Below are positions 1 to 8,931 of a stretch of DNA of 64,000 nt, one piece after another. The notes under the pieces were generated by a model. That model was not told where the DNA came from. It did no database searches and was given only the letters and a program-made list of their open reading frames with translations. Every line of letters begins with the position of its first letter. The first letter of the stretch is position 1. The stretch comes from Novipirellula aureliae (GTDB lineage: Bacteria > Planctomycetota > Planctomycetia > Pirellulales > Pirellulaceae), in contig NZ_SJPY01000001.1 of the NCBI RefSeq assembly GCF_007860185.1, positions 1,343,253-1,407,252 on the forward strand, written 5' to 3'. A program made the translations under genes and the position numbers.

Positions 1-577
1 GCGATCATGGCCACCGAGCAGAAAAAACATCAAACGCCCAGTCTCCACCTGGAACGCACGACACATTTTAGTTTACCAAAAGCCTCTATCTGGCTATACT
101 GGAAATCGCTTACTTTCAACCATACAAGGCGGATTGGATACCCCCATCCGGATCGAGTATCATGTCTGGATCGCTGCAAATACTCTTCATCAAATCGTTT
201 GCCCGTGCCAGCTTTTGAGCGTCCATGCTCTTCTCCATCTTCCAAAATGTGTTTTCCATCCTGAACTCGGGGATTTCTTAGGACACGTTCGAAAAATGTT
301 GTGCCAATTGCGAACACCGATATGCACTTCGAAGGTCCGCAGATCAATGCTTTTTCCCTGGCATTGACATGCGGATTGTCTTTTTGCTATCGACGGAAGT
401 TATCTTCAAGAAATCCTTACACCCCAAACACTGCATCCACAATTTACCTACAAAAGCTTCACGCTTGGTCCATTTTGATGGGGCTGCGTCGTATGTTATG
501 AAAGCGACTTGAAGAGAGCCGACATTCTTACCTTGGCGAGCATACCAATTAATAATCGTGTTTCGAAGGAGGGACAA
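1..577. other. Region with no confident gene
   Basis: No open frame here shows a recognisable domain. The longest frames overlap each other on opposite strands and have no convincing start. The only frame with natural-looking composition is a 47-codon minus-strand frame (259 to 116) reading MENTFWKMEKSMDAQKLARA and continuing through an acidic DPDMILDPDGG stretch. It could be a small gene or the remnant of a decayed one. A stop codon lies just upstream, so it is not the tail of a longer intact frame. I do not call it a gene. Confidence 0.3.
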
Positions 578-991
578 ATGGCGTTCTGCACAAATTTGCT
601 TTTCTTGCTGGTTGCTGGAATTGCACCTTCAGGATCGCTAGCGGATTCTCAACGGACTCGGAAAAAGGTTGATCTCATCGAGCATCATCATTTTGTCGAC
701 AAGAACGGCCGTGAGGTTTTTCAGCAGGTCATCTTCTACGATTGGTCAGCCGCGAACCGGCGATTCCATGTCCGCGCTTGGCGATTGATCAAATCGGATG
801 ACCAAATTCCGATTCGTCAATTCGACCCGCCCCGCTATGAATGCAGTTGGAACGATGAAGGCTGCCAACGTCTCGTGACGGCACCTCAAATGAAGGAGAC
901 ATGGACCCAACAAGACCCCGAGCGACTCAATCGAGCATTCTGGCCGGAAGAACGGCGTGTGCCACTTTGGGAAGCCCCCACCTCGCCTTGA
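578..991 (+). CDS. Small secreted hypothetical protein
   Basis: The family is not recognised. The start was set at the ATG at 578 because a strong Shine-Dalgarno sequence (AAGGAGGG) lies just upstream and the first residues, MAFCTNLLFLLVAGIAPSGS, make a good signal peptide. The longer in-frame ATG at 509 would bury it. The mature part (about 115 residues) is rich in Trp, Arg and His, with a segment containing RFHVRAWRLIKSDDQIP and a Cys pair (CSWNDEGC), which suggests a small periplasmic or cell-surface protein. Its 3' end overlaps the 3' end of the convergent flippase gene by 65 bp. The function is unknown. Confidence 0.6.
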   Translation: MAFCTNLLFLLVAGIAPSGSLADSQRTRKKVDLIEHHHFVDKNGREVFQQVIFYDWSAANRRFHVRAWRLIKSDDQIPIRQFDPPRYECSWNDEGCQRLVTAPQMKETWTQQDPERLNRAFWPEERRVPLWEAPTSP

Positions 992-2504
992 CCTGCATCA
1001 GTCCATCGAGCATCCAATTTTGAACTTGCTGATTTGTCGCTGGGATGATGGCAACAAAGAACAATGCAGTGATCGGGCCCAGCAATAGCGTCGCAGGCAA
1101 CAAACTGATCAGCAACATCACCGAGTCGAAACGGAAGTCGCAGCGAACCATTGCGATCCACACGCCACTAAGCACAATCGCGTGAGAACACAAGGTTGCA
1201 ATGACCGCACCCTGTAGCCCCCAAATCGGCAACAAGTAGCCGTTCAATGCGATGTTGGCAATCAAACCCAATGTGATCGCGATGCCAACCCATTTGCCGC
1301 GTTCGGCAACCCACAAATAGTCTTGGCCGACGATTGCAATCGAAGCCCAAATGTAGAACACGAATGCCATTGGCATTAACGCCAACCCGTCGCTGTAGCG
1401 ATTTTCGAGCAGCGTAGCGAACAACCACGGTGCGATCACCAGCACCGCGGCACTGCCAGCGGTAAAGAACAACGAGATTGCGGTCAAGAATTTTCGCATC
1501 TGTTCAACCACTTCACGCCGCCGCCCCGATTCCCAGTCCGCGGATAAGTATGGCATTAGGACACCACTAATCATCGTGGCGAGACTCAGTAGTAGAACGG
1601 GAAAAATGCGTCCGCTATGGTATTGCCCGACAGCAGATTGGCCCGCCACTTCGCTGCCAGTCGTAAAATGCAGAATCATGTAGCGGTCCGACATCTCGAA
1701 CAAATTGCTCAATAAATTCATCGCCCAAAGTGCTGCAGCGTATGGCAATAGTCGCCGCCACATCGAAGGAGCGTCAAAGCGGGATTCACTCTGCGGTAAC
1801 CCACTCCAACCTTTGGAAAGCGTCCACAATCCAGGCAGCATGGCGACCAGCGATGCGATCGCAAAACTGACAATCACCCCCACAATCCCGCCACCCGCAA
1901 TCAACCAAGTCAATGCGAATAGAGTAAAAAAGACGCTTTGCAAAAACTGCATCACCGAACCGACACGAATTTGCCTTAGCGAGCTCACCAGCTGGTGTAC
2001 GAAGTTGAAGGCAATCGTCGCCAACACCCCCATCGCGACACTATAGGTCAAGGCTTGGCTATTCGAATCCAAAAAGATTAACCATCCGAACCAATCGGGC
2101 GCCACCAACATGGCGACTAGAAAAACGCTGCCCAGAATGGCAGTGGAAATCAGAAGCCGTTTGACAAGCGATCTCAAGTGGCCCTGTTGCCGATAGGTTT
2201 CAACATAACGAGGCAACGAGCCCGGCATTCCAAACAACATCACTGGAGTGATCATGATGATAAAGTCAAACGCCATCGCCCATTGACCAACGACGCTGTC
2301 GTCCATCAACCGGCAAAATAGAATGCCTCGCAGAAACCCAAACGCTCGCTGGACAATCGTCATCGCCAAAACAACCATCATCCCAAGGGCTAACGAATCC
2401 GCAGCAAAGCTCGCAGGCGTTTTTGTGCGTTCTAATGATGCTGACACAGGAACCCGACAGATACAGAGGACTGATAAGTGCTTGATGTTTCGATGCAGAA
2501 ACAC
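927..2504 (-). CDS. Polysaccharide flippase-like membrane protein (Wzx/MATE fold)
   Basis: A 525-residue, strongly hydrophobic protein with about 12-14 predicted membrane helices starting near residue 40 (MMVVLAMTIVQRAFGFLRG). Short Arg-containing loops lie between them, including GMPGSLPRYVETYRQQGH, typical of the MOP superfamily lipid-linked oligosaccharide flippases. Members move undecaprenyl-linked or other lipid-linked sugars across the inner membrane. The first 35 residues are hydrophilic and weakly supported, so the real start may be a downstream GTG or ATG. No glycosyltransferase lies nearby, so the substrate cannot be guessed. Its 3' end overlaps the convergent small gene. Confidence 0.75.
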   Translation of the reverse strand: MFLHRNIKHLSVLCICRVPVSASLERTKTPASFAADSLALGMMVVLAMTIVQRAFGFLRGILFCRLMDDSVVGQWAMAFDFIIMITPVMLFGMPGSLPRYVETYRQQGHLRSLVKRLLISTAILGSVFLVAMLVAPDWFGWLIFLDSNSQALTYSVAMGVLATIAFNFVHQLVSSLRQIRVGSVMQFLQSVFFTLFALTWLIAGGGIVGVIVSFAIASLVAMLPGLWTLSKGWSGLPQSESRFDAPSMWRRLLPYAAALWAMNLLSNLFEMSDRYMILHFTTGSEVAGQSAVGQYHSGRIFPVLLLSLATMISGVLMPYLSADWESGRRREVVEQMRKFLTAISLFFTAGSAAVLVIAPWLFATLLENRYSDGLALMPMAFVFYIWASIAIVGQDYLWVAERGKWVGIAITLGLIANIALNGYLLPIWGLQGAVIATLCSHAIVLSGVWIAMVRCDFRFDSVMLLISLLPATLLLGPITALFFVAIIPATNQQVQNWMLDGLMQVKARWGLPKVAHAVLPARMLD

Positions 2505-2662
2505 TCCGCTGAAATGTTGGTTAAACTAAAGAACGACTCCGACAAATTCCGAGCAACTCCAAGACAATCCAATCGTTCCCAGCCCCAAGGTTCTTGTTGT
2601 AAGGGTTGTAGTGAGTTGGGTGTAGGCTGGGTCAACCAGATGGAGCCCCGGCATCAACTTCA

Positions 2663-3184
2663 ATGACCAACCCCTATAAACCACCGACTACGATCGAAAG
2701 TATCCAGGAGGAAACTCCTGCGATCAATCGCCATCGTTTTGCGGGCATCTGGATAGCGGCAAACGGGATGTTCCATTTTCTTCTGGTCAACTACATGAAT
2801 GACCGAAACTCAGGCGGCCTTGATGATGACTTCCTGTATCTGGTTGGACTCGGAGTTTTCGTAGCTTTTGGGTTTCGGTGGGCAATGGGACTGGCTCGTT
2901 TGTTTGGCTCTTTCGCAGTTTTTGGATTGTGTGTTTTTCTCGTCGTCTTCCTACTGAGTCCATGGATTGACTCGACGGCGGAAAGCGAATTGCATTACGG
3001 CTCGATCGTCATCAAGAATCCAACGAACTGGCACCTGGCGATTTCCTGGTTCGCGTTTGCCTTCGCGGTCCTGCCTCCTTGGTGGCACTTGCAAATCGAG
3101 CGTGGTGAATGGGTGACGAAACGACGAGAGATCGACTTAAAGAAACTTGCTGATAAGTTGGATACGGGTAGTGGACCTTGTTAA
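2663..3184 (+). CDS. Small multi-pass membrane protein, unknown function
   Basis: A 173-residue protein of unrecognised family. A proline-rich cytoplasmic start (MTNPYKPPTTIES) resembles a class of planctomycete membrane proteins that begin NPYxPP. Four hydrophobic segments follow (roughly residues 28-45, 58-75, 78-98 and 122-140), then a basic C-terminal tail. The last codons (GSGPC and the TAA stop) lie inside a dispersed palindromic repeat, so the present C-terminus was probably set by repeat insertion. It is divergent from the flippase, with 158 bp between them. Confidence 0.6.
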   Translation: MTNPYKPPTTIESIQEETPAINRHRFAGIWIAANGMFHFLLVNYMNDRNSGGLDDDFLYLVGLGVFVAFGFRWAMGLARLFGSFAVFGLCVFLVVFLLSPWIDSTAESELHYGSIVIKNPTNWHLAISWFAFAFAVLPPWWHLQIERGEWVTKRREIDLKKLADKLDTGSGPC

Positions 3185-3223
3185 AGATCCGTGCCGAGTG
3201 GGATCTTTAACAAGATCCACTAC
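3168..3223. repeat. Dispersed inverted repeat, GTAGTGGATCTTGTTAAAG family
   Basis: Two copies of a short unit (arms GGATCTT / AAGATCC with a four-base loop) stand head to head around GTGCCGAGT. The whole begins GTAGTGG and ends CCACTAC. The same family appears at 42291-42636 as a tandem array and at 50972-51057 as another inverted pair. The first unit carries the stop codon of the upstream membrane-protein gene. Confidence 0.85.
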
Positions 3224-3244
3224 GAAAGTAGCGACATTATCCAG

Positions 3245-3362
3245 CTAGAGCATTTTGATTTTTGACGTGGCTGGGGCTTCCAGCCCCAGTTGAGAAGAAC
3301 GCTGCGGCTGGAAGCCACAGCCACTAAATAAGCAGCCTACGGCTTTTTGCAAAATGCTCTAG
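3245..3362. mobile_element. MITE-like 118-bp element with 13-bp terminal inverted repeats
   Basis: CTAGAGCATTTTG at 3245-3257 is matched exactly by its reverse complement at 3350-3362. The interior holds imperfect internal palindromes built from GGCTGGGGCTTCCAGCCCC and GGCTGGAAGCCACAGCC. There is no coding capacity. The right end supplies the TAG stop of the neighbouring minus-strand NYN gene. A clear target-site duplication is not visible, so transposition history is inferred from the terminal repeats alone. Confidence 0.55.
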
Positions 3363-3916
3363 TCATCGAATCCGAATTCTCGGAGCCATTGCTCGATTTC
3401 CTTTTCCGACATATTGCCTTTTGGCTTGCCAGAACTTGGCGAATCGCCCTGCCCTCCCCTGCCCTGCCCTGCCCTTTCGCTTTTCAATTTTGCGGAAATC
3501 GCTAATGGAGCATGTCCATCGAGTAGATCATCGAGCCAAGCCTCTGCATCGAATGCTGTTGCGCCTCGCCTCCGAGCGGCATCTTGCAATCGATGATCGG
3601 AGGAAACGACTGCCAATTGCTTCGGTGCACTATGCGCACGAATGAGTTCTTCGATCAAATCGTCTGCTTCGTCATGGTCGACTGCGAAGCGAACATCAAG
3701 ACCTCTAACCGTATACTCGCTGTCCCGGTTTGAAGGTGATGAGTTCGCGTCGAAGACCACACAGGTGCGACTGCGAACGGGCTCAGGAAGATGATCGCAC
3801 AAACGACGTAGCAATCGCTGTCGCTCGTGGTGAAGCCAATTTGGATCGGGGCTTCGCCCTGGCCCCGCCACGGGTGCGATCACGTTGTAGCCGTCGATGA
3901 GTAAACGAAGAGACAT
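3359..3916 (-). CDS. NYN-domain (PIN-like/YacP-type) putative RNase
   Basis: A 185-residue protein. The N-terminus LRLLIDGYNVIAP is the hallmark of NYN/PIN-fold nucleases, with Asp8 as the first metal ligand. Later acidic positions fit the rest of the site (VVFDAN near residue 55, HDEADDLIEELI near 80-92, VVSSDHRLQ near 103). YacP-like members act on structured RNA. After residue 140 the chain becomes a low-complexity Gly/Ser/Lys linker over a CCCTG-rich DNA stretch, ending in a short amphipathic tail (EKEIEQWLREFGFDD). The stop codon falls inside the MITE-like element. Confidence 0.75.
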   Translation of the reverse strand: MSLRLLIDGYNVIAPVAGPGRSPDPNWLHHERQRLLRRLCDHLPEPVRSRTCVVFDANSSPSNRDSEYTVRGLDVRFAVDHDEADDLIEELIRAHSAPKQLAVVSSDHRLQDAARRRGATAFDAEAWLDDLLDGHAPLAISAKLKSERAGQGRGGQGDSPSSGKPKGNMSEKEIEQWLREFGFDD

Positions 3917-3959
3917 GCGAAATGGATTGAGTGTGGAAGCTTATTTAATGGTACGCAAG

Positions 3960-4751
3960 CTAGAAGCTTACGCCACACGAATCTGGATAATCCACTCGCT
4001 TTAGGAATAATCCTTGCGGTGGCGCGGTGGGACCGGCGGCATCACGATCTTTCGCTACGAAAACCTCGTCGACCCAAGTGGGCGATTGCTTGCCTTTGCC
4101 TATCTCGACCAATGTCCCAACGATGTTGCGAACCATGTTATAGAGAAAACCATCCGATTCGATCTCGATGGAGATCCGCTCGCCGTGCAGACCAAGAGGC
4201 ATATCGGAGGGGAGTTCGCGGATAAATTCACATGCCTTGATCGTGCGAATGGTTGTCCTTCTGGGGCTGCCGGCCCCTTGGAAACTGGCAAAGTCCTTCG
4301 TGCCAACGAACCGGCCGCAAGCCTCTTCGATCGCTTCGAGATGCGTGACCCCTTTTACTCGCCAACGGTAGCGAAAATCAAAAACGCTTCGAATCCCGCC
4401 AAGTTGCAATTGGTACCGGTAACGTTTACCGATCGCATCGCGAATCGCATGAAAGTTGTCGGGGGCGTCGGCGCAGTGGAGCACGACGATGGTTGCGGGC
4501 AAATGGACGTTCATCGCTCTTCCTAACTCCGCCGCGCTGGCCCGCCAATTCGGTGTTTGGAAACTGGCGACTTGCGCCAACGCGTGGACACCCGAGTCCG
4601 TGCGTCCACTGCCAGTCACCGGCACGCGTTCGCCCGTCAGTTTGACGAGAGCGCGTTCGAGCATTCCTTGAATTGTCGTTTGGCGTGGCTGGATTTGCCA
4701 ACCCGCGAAGTCGGTTCCGTCATAACCGACCGTAATTTTGAACGTACGCAC
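3960..4751 (-). CDS. truA: tRNA pseudouridine synthase A
   Basis: Converts uridines 38-40 in the tRNA anticodon arm to pseudouridine. The 263-residue length is normal. The catalytic Asp is D52 in GSGRTDSGVHA, and the N-terminal VGYDGTDFAGWQ motif and C-terminal GFLYNMVRNIVGTL motif are both present. It lies 3 bp downstream of asd on the same strand, so the two are probably co-transcribed. This asd-truA pairing is common in other phyla as well. Confidence 0.95.
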   Translation of the reverse strand: MRTFKITVGYDGTDFAGWQIQPRQTTIQGMLERALVKLTGERVPVTGSGRTDSGVHALAQVASFQTPNWRASAAELGRAMNVHLPATIVVLHCADAPDNFHAIRDAIGKRYRYQLQLGGIRSVFDFRYRWRVKGVTHLEAIEEACGRFVGTKDFASFQGAGSPRRTTIRTIKACEFIRELPSDMPLGLHGERISIEIESDGFLYNMVRNIVGTLVEIGKGKQSPTWVDEVFVAKDRDAAGPTAPPQGLFLKRVDYPDSCGVSF

Positions 4752-4754
4752 GAC

Positions 4755-5765
4755 CTATTTTGACGATTGCTTCATCATCAGTTCGGCAATTTGGACGGCG
4801 TTGGTCGCAGCCCCTTTGCGAAGATTATCGCTAACGCACCAAAATGCAATCCCGTTAGGGCTACTGATGTCTTTACGAATTCGCCCGACAAACACATCGT
4901 CTTTGCCATCGCAATCGCGAGGCATCGGGTATTGCATATTCGCCAAATCATCAACGACGGTGATACCGTCAAAGCCATTGAATAATTCGATCGCTTCTTC
5001 GACTGATAATGGTTTCTCGGTTTCCACCAAAATCGACTCACTGTGTCCCGTCGCGACGGGAACACGAACACAAGTCGGACAAACTTGGATCTCGTCGTCC
5101 CCAAAGATTTTTCGAGTCTCATACACCATCTTCATCTCTTCGCTGGTGTAGCCTTCATATTTATGGGATCCGATCTGCGGAATGAGATTGAAGCCGATTG
5201 GATGCTGAAACGTTTTCGGTGGATGCGTTTTTCCGACCAAGGCACTTCGGACACTATCGTTAAGCTCCACATTGCCCGACAGTCCCGCACCGCTGGTCGC
5301 TTGGTAGGTGCTAACGACCACTCGGCGGATGCGAGCGGCGCGGTGCAGCGGAGCAAGGGCGACGACCATTTGCGTGGTGCTGCAATTAGGACTGGCCAGG
5401 ATCCCGTCGTGCTTATCGACCGCTTCAGGATTGACCTCTGGAATGATGAGCGGGACCTTGGGATCCATCCGCCAATAGCCGCTTTCGTCAACCACGACTG
5501 CCCCCTCTTTCACCGCATAGGGGGCAAAATCGGCCGACACTTCATCGGGGGTACTGGCGATAACGAGATCAACGTTATTGAACGCTCCTGGTTCCAGGAG
5601 TCCGACTTTGATTGTTTCGCCCGCATAACGAACCTCGCTGCCAGCAGACCGTTGCGAAGCAAGCAATTTCAGCTTTCGGAACGGTAAATCCCGCTTTTGC
5701 AATTGTTCTAAAACGATTCGGCCAACAGCGCCCGTAGCACCAACGACGGCAAGGGTTTCGTACAC
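4755..5765 (-). CDS. asd: Aspartate-semialdehyde dehydrogenase
   Basis: Reduces aspartyl phosphate to aspartate semialdehyde with NADPH, the branch point to lysine/diaminopimelate, threonine and methionine. The 336 residues are full length. The nucleotide-binding GATGAVG motif is at 9-15 and the active-site Cys is C128 in ASPNCSTTQM. VPVATGHSES near residue 235 matches the substrate-binding region. It is first in a two-gene unit with truA. No lysine-riboswitch-like structure was seen upstream; instead there is a 17-bp tandem repeat. Confidence 0.95.
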   Translation of the reverse strand: MYETLAVVGATGAVGRIVLEQLQKRDLPFRKLKLLASQRSAGSEVRYAGETIKVGLLEPGAFNNVDLVIASTPDEVSADFAPYAVKEGAVVVDESGYWRMDPKVPLIIPEVNPEAVDKHDGILASPNCSTTQMVVALAPLHRAARIRRVVVSTYQATSGAGLSGNVELNDSVRSALVGKTHPPKTFQHPIGFNLIPQIGSHKYEGYTSEEMKMVYETRKIFGDDEIQVCPTCVRVPVATGHSESILVETEKPLSVEEAIELFNGFDGITVVDDLANMQYPMPRDCDGKDDVFVGRIRKDISSPNGIAFWCVSDNLRKGAATNAVQIAELMMKQSSK

Positions 5766-5877
5766 TTTCTGGGTCTCAAAATAGATGGTAAAAGTATGTC
5801 AACTCGGTAAGTTTACTTTTCCTGACGCTACTTTGGGTAGCGGGTATCCATCGGCATCCCAAAATGGGCGTCGATAT

Positions 5878-5979
5878 GGGGCCAGCGATGACACGGGGCC
5901 AGCGATGACACGGGGCCAGCGATGACACGGCCCCAGCGATGATACGGGGCCGGCACAAAATTGGGGCCAGCGATCACTG
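5878..5979. repeat. 17-bp tandem repeat, six units
   Basis: Three exact head-to-tail copies of GGGGCCAGCGATGACAC (5878, 5895, 5912) are followed by three diverged copies (5929, 5946, 5963). The array fills most of the space between the end of the SUMF1-domain gene and the start of asd, both on the minus strand, so it lies in the asd leader/promoter region. The open frames across it are by-products of the repetition. Confidence 0.9.
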
Positions 5980-5986
5980 GCGACGA

Positions 5987-7237
5987 TCACTCTTTCTGCA
6001 ATGCTTTGATCGCAGCCGGCAAAGTTGGATCGATGATCCCCCAACCACCACGTCCACCGAGCATTCTTGATTCGACGTCGCCCTTGACGTCCTCGGCGTT
6101 GGCTTCCCAGAACTTACCTATCAATTCATTGTCGAGCGGTTTGTAGGATCGGATGAGGCGGAATCCGACACCACGAGCCAAGTCGCTGGTAAACCACCAG
6201 GGGCTGCGTGGAAAATTGGGGTCGTCCACCTTCCAAGGCTCATCATCGGACGCCAAACGAGCTGCACTGCGAAGAGCCTCGGGATCCATTTCAAAACTGC
6301 CACCTCGAACCACACATGGGCTCGACGTCTCGGGCCAAACAACGACTTCGGTTGCGTGAAGAGGCGTCTTCGTCGCTGATGCCTTTTCGGCAAAAACCTT
6401 GTAGCCATCCTCGGTATACTGATTCATCGTCCATTCGGCTGCGTTCCCATGCATATCGTACAGCCCAAACGGATTCGGTTTTTTGGTCCCAACCTCACCT
6501 AAACCGTCGGTGGCGTTATTGAAACTCCAAGCGTAATCGTCAATCTCGTCGGCGGAATCGCCAAAGCTATAGGCCGTCTTCGTGCCTCCGCGAGCGGCGT
6601 ATTCCCACTCGGCTTCGGTAGGAAGTCGAAATTGCTGGCCTGTCAGTCGGCTAAGCCATTTCGAGTACTGCTGGGCAGAGTACTGAGTAATCGTGACCGC
6701 AGGCTGATCGTCTTGCTCTCCGAATTCGTAAGTGAAACTAGGATCATACAACTCCGTTGGCGCGGTCACGGCGTCGATCTTGTTTGAATCGTCCACCGGA
6801 CGAATACCATTGGCTTCGAATTCTTTGAAGATCGCGTATAACTTCATGTACTCGCGATATTGCCCCCATGTCGTTTCCGTCTTCGCTACCCACATCGGAT
6901 CGACGATCACTTCGACTTGAGGCCCTTCGTCATCGTTGCGGTCGGCTTCGTCTTCGGGGCTTCCGAGCAAAAACGTCCCCCCTGGAATCGGAACCATTTC
7001 GATTTCGACATCCGTCCCGGGAATTCGCAAGGAATAGGGAACCATGAAGCCCTCGTCGACTTTGACCGACGGCCCTGACGATGGCTGCTGTGCGGCAATG
7101 CCAAGTTTTGTCGCAGCGTCAGGTGAATCCGCAACCGCGCCCACCGACATTGCCATAGCTGACAACACAGCGAAAGACGCGATGGACTTCGGAAACCGAC
7201 AACAAACAAATCTCTTCATATTACTTTGTCTAGTCAT
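5987..7237 (-). CDS. Secreted SUMF1/formylglycine-generating-enzyme-like domain protein
   Basis: A 416-residue protein. The signal peptide is clearest from the internal ATG at 7219 (MKRFVCCRFPKSIASFAVLS, cleaved near VGAVADS); neither start has a good Shine-Dalgarno sequence. The SUMF1 domain runs from about residue 75 (MVPIPGGTFLLGSPEDEADR), with the fold hallmarks RLPTEAEWEYAARGGT, NPFGLYDMHGNAAEW and a C-terminal VVRGGSFEM then GVGFRLIR. The usual pair of redox Cys near the RGGS segment is not seen (one Cys just before it), so it is more likely a binding or structural member than a true sulfatase activator. Sulfatase-rich planctomycetes carry many such paralogues. Confidence 0.8.
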   Translation of the reverse strand: MTRQSNMKRFVCCRFPKSIASFAVLSAMAMSVGAVADSPDAATKLGIAAQQPSSGPSVKVDEGFMVPYSLRIPGTDVEIEMVPIPGGTFLLGSPEDEADRNDDEGPQVEVIVDPMWVAKTETTWGQYREYMKLYAIFKEFEANGIRPVDDSNKIDAVTAPTELYDPSFTYEFGEQDDQPAVTITQYSAQQYSKWLSRLTGQQFRLPTEAEWEYAARGGTKTAYSFGDSADEIDDYAWSFNNATDGLGEVGTKKPNPFGLYDMHGNAAEWTMNQYTEDGYKVFAEKASATKTPLHATEVVVWPETSSPCVVRGGSFEMDPEALRSAARLASDDEPWKVDDPNFPRSPWWFTSDLARGVGFRLIRSYKPLDNELIGKFWEANAEDVKGDVESRMLGGRGGWGIIDPTLPAAIKALQKE

Positions 7238-7449
7238 TTGGAGGTTCGGAAAGCATCAAAAGACAGATTGGCATTTTTAGGCTAGCCATCATCGGATGCG
7301 AAGGTGGGACGAACGAGCGGACTGCATTCTAATCGAATGGGGCATCTTTGCAATTGCAAGAGGAGATGGGATGCCCCTTCAGGCGTCCGCGTCGCAATGT
7401 CGCTCAGCTCTCCGAGCCGATGGACAATGGCGGATAGGTGGGCCCCGTT

Positions 7450-8931
7450 CTAAAACTCAGGCCGACTTCCCAGTTGAACAGCCAGCACCATTTTTTCGCC
7501 ATCGCGATAAAGTTCGATGTCGACGATGGTGTCCGCAACGCACCCGCCGATCAGTCGCATCAGATGCCCGACGTCGCTGATCGGTTGCTGGTCGACGGAA
7601 ACGATCAGATCACCGACTCTCAATCCCGCCACAGCAGCCGGCGATGTGAGATCGGTCATTGCATTGACGATCGCCCCGCGAACGCGAGCGTTATCGCCGA
7701 TCAGATCGCTGTCGGCCACCTCACCAAGCCCCACTCCCAACCATCCACGCTCGACACGCCCGGTTTCAATAATTCGCTCGTAAACTTGTCGAACGACGTT
7801 ACTAGGAATGGAAAAGCTAACGCCTTGATAGGTATCCCCGACAATCGCCGTGTTGATTCCGACCAACTTGCCTCGCACGTCAACAAGCGGCCCGCCGCTG
7901 TTGCCTGGGTTGACCGCGACATCGCTTTGCATGAAATCTTGATACTGAGTACTGGCCCGGACCATGCGATGCTTTCCGCTCAAAATCCCGAACGTCACCG
8001 TTCGATCTAAGCCAAAGGGACTGCCGACAGCCCAGACAGGTGAACCGACTCGGCAACGGTCGCTATCGCCCCACGTGATCGGCAGTAAATTACCAATGTT
8101 GACTTTCAAGACAGCCAAGTCGGTCAGCGGGTCGGTTCCAACCACGGTGGCGGTCGTTCGCCGACCGTCGCCTAACGTTACGTTGATCCTCTCGCCGCCT
8201 GCGATAACGTGGCGGTTGGTCACCAAATAGCCCGCTTCGTCAATCACCACTCCACTACCTTGATCAGCAACCATATAGGCGTCAGAACGGATCAAATTAG
8301 CAAGCGGTGTTTGATTTGCGCTGGCATGTCGCGAGACTTCGATATGCACGACGCTTGGACCGACGGCGGCGGTGACCATTTGATAAGCTTCACTCAAACT
8401 ATCGAGCGAAACATTCTTCAGCCCCTCATTGCCGGTGTCGTATTCCGCCCGCAGTTCACCGCGATGCCAGGCGTAGCGAATCTCTTCAACCACTTGAGGA
8501 ACCGCATAGCGAGCGGCAGCCAACATCACCGCCATCGTTGCCAACAACACCAAGCTTTGCAAAGCAGGATCAGGGTGATGCGATCGGCGAGCAGTCCCTT
8601 TTTCCGTCGGCTCGGCGTTACCATCCACTTTCTCTGACTCGCCAACGGTCGGCAGCTCGGACGGCTCGGAGGGCTCCGATTTCGCGACGACATCGGCCGT
8701 GACGATGGACGTTTCTGCAACGGCAGACTCAGGGACTCGATGAACCGGTGGAGGCACGATCCTTGATGGATTGGCTTGCTCGGGAAAAGATTCACCTAAA
8801 GCAGCACCATCGATACGATATTCACGAAACTCATTTACATAATCGGAATGATCGAAATCGATGTCGTCGCCGTGATCGGGCTCGCCGCCAACATCGAGGA
8901 CGTCACGCGCATTGTCGTTTGAGGTGGGCAA
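7450..8931 (-). CDS. Membrane-anchored HtrA/DegP-like serine protease (S1C, one PDZ)
   Basis: A 493-residue protein. An acidic, proline-rich cytoplasmic region (1-122) is followed by one membrane helix (about 124-147), a trypsin-like protease domain and one PDZ domain (about 395-490). The catalytic triad is visible: His241 (TNRHVIAG), Asp271 (DPLTDLAVLKV) and Ser345 (NPGNSGGPLVD). Such proteins degrade or process misfolded envelope proteins in the periplasm. The long cytoplasmic N-terminus is unusual for classical DegP and recalls membrane-tethered HtrA forms. It is divergent from the uronate-isomerase-like gene. Confidence 0.9.
   Translation of the reverse strand: MPTSNDNARDVLDVGGEPDHGDDIDFDHSDYVNEFREYRIDGAALGESFPEQANPSRIVPPPVHRVPESAVAETSIVTADVVAKSEPSEPSELPTVGESEKVDGNAEPTEKGTARRSHHPDPALQSLVLLATMAVMLAAARYAVPQVVEEIRYAWHRGELRAEYDTGNEGLKNVSLDSLSEAYQMVTAAVGPSVVHIEVSRHASANQTPLANLIRSDAYMVADQGSGVVIDEAGYLVTNRHVIAGGERINVTLGDGRRTTATVVGTDPLTDLAVLKVNIGNLLPITWGDSDRCRVGSPVWAVGSPFGLDRTVTFGILSGKHRMVRASTQYQDFMQSDVAVNPGNSGGPLVDVRGKLVGINTAIVGDTYQGVSFSIPSNVVRQVYERIIETGRVERGWLGVGLGEVADSDLIGDNARVRGAIVNAMTDLTSPAAVAGLRVGDLIVSVDQQPISDVGHLMRLIGGCVADTIVDIELYRDGEKMVLAVQLGSRPEF

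Noticed and set aside
5776-6044. Two minus-strand frames across the 17-bp tandem repeat
   Set aside because: The peptides merely repeat the translated unit (RVIAGPVSSLAP-like). No start signal and no similarity.
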